DNA of 64,000 nt from Ructibacterium gallinarum. GTDB lineage: Bacteria; Bacillota; Clostridia; Monoglobales; Monoglobaceae. The notes beneath the pieces are model-generated. The model did no database searches and was not told the DNA's origin. It saw only the letters and a program-made list of their open reading frames with translations. The position numbers were made by a program, and so were the translations under genes. Positions 1-9,805 of the stretch are shown here, one piece after another. Where the stretch lies: NCBI RefSeq assembly GCF_014982785.1, contig NZ_JADCKB010000008.1, forward strand, positions 52,921-116,920, read 5' to 3'. How positions within the stretch are numbered: position 1 is the first letter of the stretch; every line of letters begins with the position of its first letter.

Positions 1-3000
1 ATGGCGGCTATCTGCTCGCGGGTAATGAAGTCGTCCGGGCCAAAGGCAGAAGCGTCATACCCCTGTACAATGCCGTTGGCGTTCGCCCACGCCACCGCCT
101 TGGCGTAGTATGCGTCCGCCGGGACGTCCGCAAAGGCGCTCGCGCCTGCGGACGGTTCGCCTTCCGCGCGCCACAGCACCGTTACCAGCATGCCGCGGGT
201 CATGGCGGTATCCGGTGCAAATTCCGTATCCGACACGCCTGCAAACAGGCCGTTTTCATTTGCGTACCGCACCGCGTCGTAGAACCAGTCGCTCTCCGCT
301 ACGTCGGCAAACGGGTTTTTCCACTCGGAAGGAGGCGGGGTAGGCTGCGCGCCGTCCTCCGTCCATTTTGCGTACAGCGTCAGGTTTTTAGTTACTTTCG
401 TATCAAAGTCAAATGCCTCTGTGCATTCCTTATCCGTAAACCAGCCCCCAAAGGTATAGCCTTCGCGGGTCGGATCCGCCGGTTTTGTGACCGTGCCGTT
501 CCTATTTACGCGGATGCTGTCAATCCCGCTGCCGCCCTGGGTATCGAAGGTTACCGTGTAGCGCGTGGTTCCGCCACCGCCTCCGCCGCCGGGTCTGGTA
601 TCGGGCGTGTCAGAGGTTTCCGTTTTTTTCAAAGTATAGGTGAATGTCGCTACTTTGCTATCCTTTTTGCCTGCCGCCACAGCAATGGCTTTGATGGTCA
701 TATCCGAGGTGATGAGGATGGATTTCGTATATAATTTGCTTGTGCGGGTTGGTTCCGTGCCGTCTGTGGTGTAGTATATTGTTACACCATCTTCTGCCGT
801 CAGTACAATCGGCGTATTTACATCCAGTTTACTGCCGCTATCCGGATTTGCAGTAGGCGCGGCTGCCTGTTCCAAAGCTTTGAAATCAAGCTGTTCCTTG
901 AAATGATTTTGCAGCATTTGTTTGCCGGTGTAGCTTGTAACATCGCTCTTGACTTCCAGCAGGACAACCGAATCTTCTTCGATTGCCGTATTCAGTACAA
1001 CGGTACGGGCAAAGTTTTTGTCTCCGTTTGCTTCTTTATCTGGATAGGAAATCATCCCTGCCGTATTAAGATCCATCTTTTTACCATTTACCGACAGATT
1101 GAATTTATCTGCGGTCAATGTGGAAACATCCATATACTGGTCAAATACGACATATACACCCTCTGATGTGGCAACAGTGTTTGCTTCATCTACCGTGGGA
1201 TTGGCGCTGGCATAGAGATTGATGTTGACATCCAGCTGAACCGGCGGAACCGGCATTGCATAAATATCGCCTTTTTTCTCAGCGCCGGAGCCATCGTTTT
1301 CACCCGTGGTATAAGGTTCATAGCCGTTGGCCACAAAATCAACGGACCAATATCCTTCGGGTACCATCCACTCATATTGACCGTTTTCATTGGTCAGATA
1401 GGGGTTGACTTGGTCGAATTCACCTGCGTTCCACATTGTACGGTTGCCCGCATCGTCTACTGTATAGATAGTCGCGCTTACGCCCTCAATCCGGTTGCTT
1501 TCCACGCCGGCATAGACATAACCGGAGGGGTCAATGATGGGCTTTCTGGTATCGGGAACAGCTTCGCCCTTTGTGGTAGTATTGGCCGTTTTCGGTTTCA
1601 AGCCCAGATCCCCTTTGGCCTTTTCAATCAGCTCGCGCTGTTCCGCCTCCGTCATATCAGCCCATTTTTTCCCGTTTTCAAAAAAATAATCTTTATAATC
1701 CTCTGGTTCAAATAGATAGTCTTCCTCGTATTTCTGGGCGTTGCGGGGATCGGGGAAACGATCGTCAAAGGGGAACCAGCCCCAGTCTACCACACCATGC
1801 TCATCGATATCCATCAGTGCTTCATAGCAGAGCTGCTTCAGCTCATAAATGTACTCTTCCTTGGTCGGCCCCAACCTTATCATATCACCTATATCGCCCG
1901 ATTGGTTTTTCATCTCCTCCCGCGCCCAATCGCTCATGTTGGCGATAAGCTCCTGTTTGCTTTCCACATCCATGATCGCCGCATTCCCCAGAACTTTACC
2001 GATTTCTACATTCAGTTCTGTACCACCCAATGTCCAAAAGATCTCACTCTTTAGCTGTTTATACAGATCGCCAGGCTGGCCATACACCTTTTTACCGCCC
2101 GTTTCAATTCTGGGAAGATATTCCACATCGTTCTGCTCAAGACATTGAACCATCAGCACCAGCGAAAGTAGGGTTGGATCGTTGCCGCACATCGTCACAT
2201 AATCAATGACCGGCGCCTGCGGGTCGGGGGCGCCTCCTTCATTTGCCGGAGCGGCAGACAAGCGGAACATGCTGGGATTTTCCGCCTTGGCCTGCGGATG
2301 TTCCAAAACCGCCTGTTCATATTTTTCGCCAAACTCCTCGAAGTTATTATACCAGCCTTCCAGCAGCTCAATCTCAATATCTTCCTTATCCTCCGCCGTT
2401 ATCGTAACCGGTGTATTGGATGTACAGATCGTTTGCTCAAGATAACCGGTCTGCTCGTTGATTACGCGCTCGGTGTAGGAATTTGGAGTTATCACCGTAT
2501 CCAGCCAGAGGGCGTTGCTGCCGCCATCGGTGGCTTTCTGGATGACGCGGTACTGCCAAACGTCATTGACCTTCTCTACCGCTACATAGACCTGATTGCC
2601 GACGTGCCCGTTCCCTGCTGCACTTTGTTCCGCCTCGCAGGCTTTCAATTCCGTCAGCAAATCAGCGATATCGGCTTCTGTCTCAGCAGTATCGGTAAGG
2701 GTGAACCCTCCAACCTCCATTGTCAAGCCTTTGTCGCCCTCGGCCTTGGTAAAGGTAACGCCATGTTGGCTGATTCCGGCCAGATCCAGATCTTCCGGAA
2801 TCGCATAATCCGCTTCCTTTTCCCGTAGCCGTGCAAAGTCCGTTGCCGTCATGGTCGCAAGGTCGCCATCGTTGGGGTCGATTATCTTTTCGTAGGAGAC
2901 CCATGCGCCGGTGGGTGGATTATTTCCGCACAGTTTCGGCTCTGTCTGCCATGTGTTGTCCCGGGTTTTTTTTGCTTTCAAAAGCTCCACGCCGTTGGCA

Positions 3001-6000
3001 CGGGGCAAATGGACGATAACGCTTTCGCTGTTCAATTTATCCGCATTGCCAAAGGTCATGGTATAGACAACCGGCGTATCCGGCATATACCAGTAAAAAC
3101 CGGTCATTGCCTCGCCATTATCCCACAACACCTCATTCCTACCCACGTAATCGGTAATTTCTATCGTTTTCAAATAGGGGGCTGTCGAGCTGTAGGTTAC
3201 GGTTTGCGTTGCCGAAACAACTTCCCGGTCGCCGCTCTTATATTTGGCAATCACAGAATGTTCTTCCGTGCCAATGGGATTGTTTAAGCGCAATCTTGCA
3301 GTGTAAAAGCCATCTTTGTTCGCTGTCATCACCGCTGCCGTTTCACCATCCAGCATAATCGTGACGTCGGCATTTTTCGGCGCTTGGCCATAGACCGAGA
3401 AAACATCACTGCCCGTTGCCGACGGCGCATACAGGGAGATGCTCGGCGAAGCGATCTTGCTTTCCCCAATATACTGCTTCGTGCCGCCGTCAAAAGAAAC
3501 CGCCGCCTGTGCCGTAACATTACTGAGATTCGTGCGGCCGCTCTGCCACTGAATCACCGCCGGATAACCGCCGTATACACGGATGTCGGGGATTTCAACG
3601 GAATATCTTCCTCCAAAACCGGAATCATTCATGTCATGATTAGGAGAAAGCTTTACATCCTCCTGTGCGCGTTTGCCATTGATGTAAACACTGCCATCCA
3701 AAATATTCGGGCTAATTCCATCGCTCTCAGAGGTCTGATTGGTGTCCAAATAGACGGTCAATGTATTCCCTACTGTATTAGGCTTATTGGGCGCAACGGT
3801 CACCCGGGCGGAAACGGTTGTCGCCGTTGCGTCCAGGGTCAGGCCGCTGGCTTCGGCGTTCAGTATCAGCATCTGCTCGTTTATATTGCCTGTGGGCAGG
3901 GTCAGTTCCTGTCCCACCGTCTGCTGAGGAGATTGACTGTCTTTTAGCTCGACCGTTGCTTCCGCGCTCACCTTGCCGTTGGTTTTCAAAGCGTTAATGC
4001 TATTCTCCGCCTTATCCAAGGTATCCAACTCGTCATGGTCAATTACCCGATAGGCGTCGTCCAATAGGAACAGATAGGTATATGTTCCCTCAGGCAGGGG
4101 AATCCCCTGATAATAAGAATCGCCTTGATACAAGTCGGTGTAGATTAGTTTTTTGTCATTTTGGCCATGTCCATATACCAGAACATAAAAATTACGATCC
4201 AGTACATTGGTCAGTGTAAATTGGGGATAGCTATAATATTCCCATGTTATCGAGTCGGTATATACGGCGCTGGAATTCTCATCCAGTTCCAGGTTCTCAA
4301 TAGCTGCTCTCCCGATTTTCGATCGAACGGTCAGTGTTATGTTTGTATTTGGAGCGGCGCCTGTTAAGGTAATCAAATCGCTGTCTTCCACTGCGGCGGG
4401 AATATTTGTTTCGCCCTGCTTCGCAGAAGCGGAAACGAGGCTTCCGCTGTTTTGTGGCAGGAACACAACTCCCGTGCGGGCTGTCAGGGTGAAATCCTTG
4501 CTTGTATCCGCAGTGTTAAGGGGTTCGGTTTTTGTTTCTGCCATGATATAGGAAGCAGAGATATTCGCCGTGCCGCCGCTTGGCACACCTTGAATCGTGT
4601 AGATACCATCTTTATCGGTGTAATCGGTATAGGTTTTGGCGATGCCGTTGACATGGGCGGTAATGCTCACAAGAGCGTTTGCCTGCGCCTTGCCGCCCAC
4701 ATGGACTGTACCGGAAACATCGCGTACCGGCATGTCTGTCATTTCCAGCGTTACGGATTCTCCTGTCACCTGTACACGGCCTGAAGCTTGATAGTCCAAT
4801 GCGGCGCCGTTGGTAGGCACAGCCTCGGCGTATAGAGTTTCACCGGAAAAGTACACACAGTTCTCGCCAACGGCAACAAGCTTGCCGCTCTCATCATACC
4901 AGTCAACGCGGTGGCTCACATCGGGAGACACCGTCGCCTTCGCTTCGCCCGCCACCGTCACACCACTAACGGTGAGGTTAGCCGTGGTTTTTTGGCCGTC
5001 AGTCACGGTGATAGGCTCCGTACTGCCGCAAGTTGCAATCCGCCCTTCTTTTGTCAGCGTAACATCTGCCTTGTATGTACCGGGTTCAGGAGACCCCATG
5101 CTAAATGTACCCGGAGCGCTAATGATCCGTGAGGAGATCATCCCGCTCTCAGAATCACGCAGTGTCAGCACGGCGCCTTCGGGAACAGCGCCCGTTACCG
5201 CCACTTCCAAATGGGCAACGACATTTTTATCAATCGTAGATTCCGCAGTGATATTTCCCACGGCATATTTCATGCTGCCCAGAGTAACTGCATCTGTCGG
5301 CACAGTGCCGCTGTAGATATAGATACCGGCGGAGGCGGCTCCCTCCGTTGTCAAGTTCATGGTTTTTTCAGCCGTGCCATCGCTGTATGCCAGGGTCGCA
5401 GTAGGCGTTTCGGCTGCATTGCTGACAAACAGATAGGCCGTGATCCTGCCCTCTGCCAACACACCGTTAGGCGCTTCATCCACATAAACCGTTTGTAAAT
5501 TGATAACCGGCGAGTCATCGGGGTCATCAGGGTCTACGGAGGGCGTCGTGCCTCCGCCGTCGCCTTTCAGCACCAGATTTTGTGCCGCTCTCGTTTGGTA
5601 AAAAGATTCGCCGGCTTCCAGACTATGGTATAATGTCCAGTCATAAAGCTCTTTTGTTCCACCGTTATATGGTGTATATTTTTGGTCATAGCTGTAGGGG
5701 CCGAAGAATTCCATCCAGGAAAGGCTCACCGGTGCACCATCCAGTTGTTCGCACAACGGATACTCCCTGCCATCAACGGTGACGGTTTCTCCCGTAGCTA
5801 TGTAATCCATATGATACCAGCCGCCTGTGCCATCTCCCCAGTCTTTATGCTCGCCAGTCACGAAATACAAATTGCCCTGACTGTCTTTAAACCGATAAGG
5901 AGTAGTATACCTCGTTTCACCAACATAGAAAGGGAATTCCGTATATTTGTTAAAAAGCGGATCGAAATTCCCACGCACATAGGGCTCGACCGTCTTTCCA

Positions 6001-6587
6001 CCGGAGGACACACTGCCGTAAACCAGTGCATTTTCCTTTGCCGCAGTACCATGAATGATCAATGCGGCACCATTCTTACTGATAGCATTCACCGTTGCAT
6101 TTTCCGTGACGATAAATCTTGCATCGGCATATTCGCCTCTGATATAAATGGCTTCTTCACGAATGGCATCTGTGCCATTATTGTTCACATTCATTACGCC
6201 ATTGCCTGAAACGATTGCGCCGCAGCCGGTGAAGTTCAGTTGGCCGAAGGTGACATTGCCCGTCAGCTTGATTGTGAAATCACTTCCCATGCAGTTGGCT
6301 CCCAGGCTCACGAACTCGCCGTCTTTCAGGGTCAGGGTATTGGTATTCTCATCATAAGCGATACCCAAACCGGACAAGGTCTGCGGATCGCTTGCCTCCC
6401 AGCCGGAGGCCTCTCCGGCATAAGCATAAATCCAGCCATCTTGTGTTTCAACCCCAACATAGGCCGCTGGAATTACGGGTTTTGCCGCAAACGCCGCCAC
6501 CGGCAGCAGCCCAAGCAGCAGGCACAAGGCAAGCAACGCGCTTCCCACGCGCCGCCACAAACCTTTTGCTATCTGTTGTTTGCTCAT
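1..6587 (-). CDS. Giant SLH surface protein, C-terminus beyond window
   Basis: The open frame runs without a stop from an ATG at 6587 (AAGGAG upstream) to base 1, giving at least 2,195 residues. A signal peptide ending about VAAFAA is followed by a repetitive region (residues ~60-200) that reads like a beta-helix, then many Ig-like or carboxypeptidase-regulatory-like modules. Near the C-terminus I see a chitobiase-C-like module (ending about nt 640), a seven-glycine linker, an InlB B-type repeat (motif GGWFTD, NLTLYAKW, nt ~355-550), and SLH motifs (FADV...YY.KAVAWA...ITREQ) up to the window edge. SLH domains bind secondary cell-wall polymer, so this is probably a wall-anchored adhesin or matrix protein. 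The ligand is unknown. It is the last gene of the surface operon, 65 bp after the SLH-CAP gene. The family assignment is firm; the domain count is approximate. Confidence 0.85.
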   Translation of the reverse strand, partial: MSKQQIAKGLWRRVGSALLALCLLLGLLPVAAFAAKPVIPAAYVGVETQDGWIYAYAGEASGWEASDPQTLSGLGIAYDENTNTLTLKDGEFVSLGANCMGSDFTIKLTGNVTFGQLNFTGCGAIVSGNGVMNVNNNGTDAIREEAIYIRGEYADARFIVTENATVNAISKNGAALIIHGTAAKENALVYGSVSSGGKTVEPYVRGNFDPLFNKYTEFPFYVGETRYTTPYRFKDSQGNLYFVTGEHKDWGDGTGGWYHMDYIATGETVTVDGREYPLCEQLDGAPVSLSWMEFFGPYSYDQKYTPYNGGTKELYDWTLYHSLEAGESFYQTRAAQNLVLKGDGGGTTPSVDPDDPDDSPVINLQTVYVDEAPNGVLAEGRITAYLFVSNAAETPTATLAYSDGTAEKTMNLTTEGAASAGIYIYSGTVPTDAVTLGSMKYAVGNITAESTIDKNVVAHLEVAVTGAVPEGAVLTLRDSESGMISSRIISAPGTFSMGSPEPGTYKADVTLTKEGRIATCGSTEPITVTDGQKTTANLTVSGVTVAGEAKATVSPDVSHRVDWYDESGKLVAVGENCVYFSGETLYAEAVPTNGAALDYQASGRVQVTGESVTLEMTDMPVRDVSGTVHVGGKAQANALVSITAHVNGIAKTYTDYTDKDGIYTIQGVPSGGTANISASYIMAETKTEPLNTADTSKDFTLTARTGVVFLPQNSGSLVSASAKQGETNIPAAVEDSDLITLTGAAPNTNITLTVRSKIGRAAIENLELDENSSAVYTDSITWEYYSYPQFTLTNVLDRNFYVLVYGHGQNDKKLIYTDLYQGDSYYQGIPLPEGTYTYLFLLDDAYRVIDHDELDTLDKAENSINALKTNGKVSAEATVELKDSQSPQQTVGQELTLPTGNINEQMLILNAEASGLTLDATATTVSARVTVAPNKPNTVGNTLTVYLDTNQTSESDGISPNILDGSVYINGKRAQEDVKLSPNHDMNDSGFGGRYSVEIPDIRVYGGYPAVIQWQSGRTNLSNVTAQAAVSFDGGTKQYIGESKIASPSISLYAPSATGSDVFSVYGQAPKNADVTIMLDGETAAVMTANKDGFYTARLRLNNPIGTEEHSVIAKYKSGDREVVSATQTVTYSSTAPYLKTIEITDYVGRNEVLWDNGEAMTGFYWYMPDTPVVYTMTFGNADKLNSESVIVHLPRANGVELLKAKKTRDNTWQTEPKLCGNNPPTGAWVSYEKIIDPNDGDLATMTATDFARLREKEADYAIPEDLDLAGISQHGVTFTKAEGDKGLTMEVGGFTLTDTAETEADIADLLTELKACEAEQSAAGNGHVGNQVYVAVEKVNDVWQYRVIQKATDGGSNALWLDTVITPNSYTERVINEQTGYLEQTICTSNTPVTITAEDKEDIEIELLEGWYNNFEEFGEKYEQAVLEHPQAKAENPSMFRLSAAPANEGGAPDPQAPVIDYVTMCGNDPTLLSLVLMVQCLEQNDVEYLPRIETGGKKVYGQPGDLYKQLKSEIFWTLGGTELNVEIGKVLGNAAIMDVESKQELIANMSDWAREEMKNQSGDIGDMIRLGPTKEEYIYELKQLCYEALMDIDEHGVVDWGWFPFDDRFPDPRNAQKYEEDYLFEPEDYKDYFFENGKKWADMTEAEQRELIEKAKGDLGLKPKTANTTTKGEAVPDTRKPIIDPSGYVYAGVESNRIEGVSATIYTVDDAGNRTMWNAGEFDQVNPYLTNENGQYEWMVPEGYWSVDFVANGYEPYTTGENDGSGAEKKGDIYAMPVPPVQLDVNINLYASANPTVDEANTVATSEGVYVVFDQYMDVSTLTADKFNLSVNGKKMDLNTAGMISYPDKEANGDKNFARTVVLNTAIEEDSVVLLEVKSDVTSYTGKQMLQNHFKEQLDFKALEQAAAPTANPDSGSKLDVNTPIVLTAEDGVTIYYTTDGTEPTRTSKLYTKSILITSDMTIKAIAVAAGKKDSKVATFTYTLKKTETSDTPDTRPGGGGGGGTTRYTVTFDTQGGSGIDSIRVNRNGTVTKPADPTREGYTFGGWFTDKECTEAFDFDTKVTKNLTLYAKWTEDGAQPTPPPSEWKNPFADVAESDWFYDAVRYANENGLFAGVSDTEFAPDTAMTRGMLVTVLWRAEGEPSAGASAFADVPADAYYAKAVAWANANGIVQGYDASAFGPDDFITREQIAA

Positions 6588-6651
6588 TTTTTCAGACTCC
6601 TTTATTTATTAAGATATATTTTTCATACTTTCTTTTTCGTATGTTCTATAA

Positions 6652-7746
6652 TTACCCGGCAAAGCACTGCGTCCAGTAAACACCCAGCTCGCCGCCCAAC
6701 ACGACACCTACGCCCAGGCGCGTCGCCTCCGGATCCAGGATATTGCCCCGGTGCCCCGGCGAGTTCATCCAGCCGTCCATAATCACCTCCGGCGCCGCGT
6801 CCCCGGCCGAGATATTCTCACTAATCATATAATAGGAAATGCCCGCCGCGTCCGCGCGCCCGTCCGGGCCGAGGCCGTCCGGGTTCACATGGTCAAAAAA
6901 GCCGCGCTTTATCATGTCCTCGCTGTGGGCGCGGGCCAGCGCCGCAAGGCCGTCGTCCCATGCAAGGGCGGCAAGGCCGTTCTCGGCGCGCACCTGGTTT
7001 ACCATGTCAAAAATGGCTTTTTCGTATTCCCCGCTGTATCCGGTTACTTCCCCCGGTACTCCGGCAGGGGGCGCGCTGCCCGCCTGCGCAAGCACATCGG
7101 TTAAAATCCCGTTTATGATGCCGTTCAAATTCTCCGTGTCAGTCGCCCGGCCGTCAAGGCGGCGCAAAAGCGTACAAAGCTCTGCCCGCGTCAGATAATC
7201 AAAGGGCGCAAAGCCCGTGTCCTTGCCCAGCATAATGTTGTTGTCAATCGCGGCAGAAATCATGCTGCACATCGCCGGGTCATCTTGATATTCTGCATAG
7301 TCCGCCATGCCCTGCGCCGAAGCGCCGGGATGGCCCTCCCACACAATGCCGTGTATCGGCAGGATGGCATGCACCGCGTCCCGTCTGGTCAAAGGCTCCT
7401 CCGGGTACAGGTAGAGCCCCTGGTACAGCGGCATCAAAAGCCCGGAGCCGGTGTAGGGCGCATACCACGCCGACGGGTCAACGTCCGCCCATAAAAGGTA
7501 CGAATCGCCGCTTTCCACCAGCCCGTATACGGCGGTAATGATTTTCATAAATTCCGCGCGGCTGATGGTTTTATCCGGCTGGAACGTCCCGTCCGGGTAG
7601 CCGCTTAAGTATCCTTTCTCCGTCATGGCGCTGATATCTGCCTCCGCCCAATGCCCGGCAGTGTCGCTGAATGCGAATGCCTGCAGGGGCAACGCGGCCA
7701 GGAGCAGCGCAAGGAAAGCACCAAGCAATTTGCTATGTATCTTCAT
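6652..7746 (-). CDS. SLH-domain CAP (SCP/PR1, YkwD-like) secreted protein
   Basis: 364 residues. The signal peptide (about 1-25, ending LQAFA) is followed by three SLH-type repeats: residues ~26-75 with GHWAEADISAM and ISRAEF, a second degenerate copy, and a third with LTRAELCTLLRRL. A C-terminal CAP domain (~235-364) contains the family landmarks: LVNQVRAENGL-like helix, H in FFDHVNPDG, SENIS, and the NSPGHRGNIL block. Bacterial CAP proteins are secreted with usually unknown substrates; SLH repeats should tether this one to the wall. It sits between the lipoprotein and the giant SLH protein, in the same orientation, so they are probably co-expressed surface proteins. Confidence 0.9.
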   Translation of the reverse strand: MKIHSKLLGAFLALLLAALPLQAFAFSDTAGHWAEADISAMTEKGYLSGYPDGTFQPDKTISRAEFMKIITAVYGLVESGDSYLLWADVDPSAWYAPYTGSGLLMPLYQGLYLYPEEPLTRRDAVHAILPIHGIVWEGHPGASAQGMADYAEYQDDPAMCSMISAAIDNNIMLGKDTGFAPFDYLTRAELCTLLRRLDGRATDTENLNGIINGILTDVLAQAGSAPPAGVPGEVTGYSGEYEKAIFDMVNQVRAENGLAALAWDDGLAALARAHSEDMIKRGFFDHVNPDGLGPDGRADAAGISYYMISENISAGDAAPEVIMDGWMNSPGHRGNILDPEATRLGVGVVLGGELGVYWTQCFAG

Positions 7747-7775
7747 ATGGAATCCCTCCTGTCCAGGATTTTATC

Positions 7776-8912
7776 CTATTCAATATAGCCGGAAATAGGC
7801 TCTATATACACACTGTCGTCGGTTACGGGCTCGTAGCGCCCGCCCTGGTAGGTATCGCTCCAGCCGTTTTCCGCCCGGTAGATTTCGCCGGTTTGGGTAT
7901 CGTAAACCCGTTCATATCCCAGCGTGGCGTCACTCTGCTTCTGGCTGATAATATCCTGGCTGGTGCTGCGCGCTTCCCAGGAGGACATGATGCCGTCCAA
8001 AACAGCATTGGCGTTGGCGCTGAACTGCATCGCCTGCGCCACCTGCTCCTGCCCCGCCTGCTGCACGCTTTGCACATAAGCCTGGGAGTATTCCAGCGTC
8101 CCCATGCATTGGGTCAGCACGTCTTCCCACTCAATCAGCGTATCCTTTGCAGCGGTGACCGCCATGATATTGTACGCCATATAATAGCCGCCGTCCGCGC
8201 TGGGGATCTGATAGCCCGACGGAGCGCCCGCGGCAATCTGAACCGGTCCGAAATCTACCACCGTGGCGGCGAACATCCCTTCGCCTTCCCTGCCATCCTC
8301 TGTGAAGGTGGCGCGGAGCAGCTCGTCGCCCAGCGCCGCCTGCCCGAAATTGCCCGCAGACGGGAAACGCTCGGTAACAGTGAAATCCTCAAACCGTGGG
8401 AAGGTGTAGCCCGCGTAGCCTGGTTCTGCCTGCACGGCAAAGTCCGCATACTGGGGGAACAGCTTATAGAAATTTTCAGTGGACGGCTGCGCCAATACCG
8501 GCGCAAGGGTAAATAGGTACGCCTGGCTGTTGCCCGCTGCATAAGTGTACTGCCACGCCTCCTTCCCCGCCTGGCTGTGCAGCAGGGCGTCCGCTTTCAG
8601 CAAAACGAACATCTGGTTCAGCGGCTCCTCCGGGTCGGTTACGCGGATACTGTGATACATCCCGGTGCCTCCGCTGGATACCGACCAGCCGGCCGGGATT
8701 TGCATGCTGAACGAACCGTCCGGCGCGCTGTACAACTCTGTCTCGGTTGCTTTTGCTTTGGTTTTGGTAATGGTAACGTTTCCGCTGTCCGGCGTCTGAA
8801 CCGGCATCCCGGTTTGCACGGGCGGCGCTTTAACGCCGCAGGCGGAAAGGACTGCTGCCAGCAGGGTAACGGATAACACCACTGGCAAGCGCCGCTTGCA
8901 TTTGATTTGCAT
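7776..8912 (-). CDS. Secreted lipoprotein of unknown function
   Basis: 378 residues. The N-terminus has a lipoprotein signal with lipobox LSAC, Cys at about residue 25, so the mature protein should be membrane-anchored on the outside. A first domain (~60-270) begins YSAPDGSFSMQIPAGW, a pattern seen in PsbP/DUF1795-like lipoproteins. The C-terminal part (~280-378) holds a QEQVAQAMQ helix and a YDTQTGEIYRAENGW strand region that resembles domains near secreted stress-type proteins. No catalytic motif is recognised. It lies 30 bp upstream of the SLH-CAP gene and 45 bp downstream of the small first gene, so it belongs to the surface operon. Confidence 0.75.
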   Translation of the reverse strand: MQIKCKRRLPVVLSVTLLAAVLSACGVKAPPVQTGMPVQTPDSGNVTITKTKAKATETELYSAPDGSFSMQIPAGWSVSSGGTGMYHSIRVTDPEEPLNQMFVLLKADALLHSQAGKEAWQYTYAAGNSQAYLFTLAPVLAQPSTENFYKLFPQYADFAVQAEPGYAGYTFPRFEDFTVTERFPSAGNFGQAALGDELLRATFTEDGREGEGMFAATVVDFGPVQIAAGAPSGYQIPSADGGYYMAYNIMAVTAAKDTLIEWEDVLTQCMGTLEYSQAYVQSVQQAGQEQVAQAMQFSANANAVLDGIMSSWEARSTSQDIISQKQSDATLGYERVYDTQTGEIYRAENGWSDTYQGGRYEPVTDDSVYIEPISGYIE

Positions 8913-8956
8913 AGGCCGTCGGCCTCCTTCCGTATGGCAAGTATATTCGGCACAGC

Positions 8957-9310
8957 TTACTGTGCCGCCGCGCCTGTATCTTCCGGCGGCTGGAACCGGA
9001 CGCCCTTCATCACCAACACGTTTTCTAGATGCTGGGTGATCCGGTCAGCCACGGCGGTCAAAGCACGCTGCTGTCCGGGAATGGACAGTCCGCAGCATGG
9101 CGCAAGCATAGCGAGCGTCATAATGGTTCCGCAACCGCCCTCTTTCACTGTGATAGAAAACTTGCTTACATTGCCGTAAATGTTTGCCTCCGCAATCACG
9201 TCCTTCGCCTCGCCATCGCCGTATTCTGCCTCCATCTGATCCAGCATGTCATATACGGCAAGCTGGACATTTTTTTTTGCATACGGGAGCATCCTTTCCA
9301 TTACTTCCAT
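8957..9310 (-). CDS. Small unknown protein, first gene of surface operon
   Basis: 117 residues with a strong ribosome site (AAGGAGG, 9 bases before ATG). No signal peptide or membrane span is seen, so it is probably cytoplasmic. The centre has a Gly-Cys-Gly and a Pro-Cys-Cys-Gly pair (GGCGTIMTLAMLAPCCGL), and the C-terminal half is helical. I do not recognise the family. Its place at the head of an operon of exported proteins and directly behind the operator array suggests a regulatory or accessory role, which is inference only. Confidence 0.65.
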   Translation of the reverse strand: MEVMERMLPYAKKNVQLAVYDMLDQMEAEYGDGEAKDVIAEANIYGNVSKFSITVKEGGCGTIMTLAMLAPCCGLSIPGQQRALTAVADRITQHLENVLVMKGVRFQPPEDTGAAAQ

Positions 9311-9432
9311 TTTTCTGCCTCCTTCTTACAATTATTTTTTGAATGCCCGGCAGAGCATCCCCATTTGAGTCCATCCTGTTAATGTTGCAGATTTTTTTAT
9401 TTCCCTCCAAACAACTGTCGGTCTCTGAAAAA

Positions 9433-9442
9433 AATATAGCAT
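9433..9442 (-). promoter_or_regulatory. Extended -10 promoter of the surface operon
   Basis: Read on the minus strand, TATG-C-TATATT forms an extended -10 element about 120 bp before the first gene (start 9310). No good -35 box lies 17 bp upstream, which fits a promoter that needs an activator. The three near-palindromic repeats lie 50-145 bp upstream of it. Confidence 0.5.
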
Positions 9443-9490
9443 AGTCCTGAAAAAAATATAAGTTTACAAACGTACATTTTTTTGTTTTTC

Positions 9491-9579
9491 AGGGTTGAAT
9501 TTTGTAAACCCCCGGCCATTTTGGGGTTATCAAATGTAAACTCTGGCCTGTTTTGGAGGGGTTAACATTTGTAAACCCC
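9491..9579. repeat. Three tandem 22-bp near-palindromes, putative operators
   Basis: Three related 22-bp units lie at 9491-9512, 9523-9544 and 9558-9579. Each has a GGGTT-type left arm and a TGTAAAC right arm (GTAAAC at 9504, 9536 and 9571). The third unit is the best dyad, with 18 of 22 positions matching its own reverse complement. Spacings are 32 and 35 bp, close to three helical turns. An isolated inverted half-site GTTTACAAA is at 9462-9470. The array lies between the LuxR-type gene and the surface operon it precedes, so it is a likely activator binding region. Confidence 0.65.
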
Positions 9580-9805
9580 CTATTTTTCATGTATTTTTTT
9601 CTATTATTTGATATTTTGAGGCTGTTTTTACGAACATATATTTGCATATGAAAAAAGCAATAAAAAAAGCGGGGCAAACGCCTCGCTTTCCATTTCAAAG
9701 AATCAATGGATTATGTTTTTGTTTTTAAGATGTAAAATCCGCACGATATTTTTAAAATAGCACAGAAAAAGACAAACGCCATTTAAGAAGGGAGGAGAAA
9801 TATAC
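9580..9805. other. AT-rich gap without recognised gene
   Basis: This stretch between the operator array and the end of the luxR-type gene is AT-rich. A short GC-rich hairpin, AAAGCGGGGC..GCCTCGCTTTC (about 9666-9690), could terminate transcription of the regulator gene on the minus strand. No gene is evident. Confidence 0.35.

Noticed and set aside
9489..9698. 69-codon minus-strand ORF over the operator array
   Set aside because: Low-complexity AT-rich sequence with no ribosome site; the repeats explain the region better.
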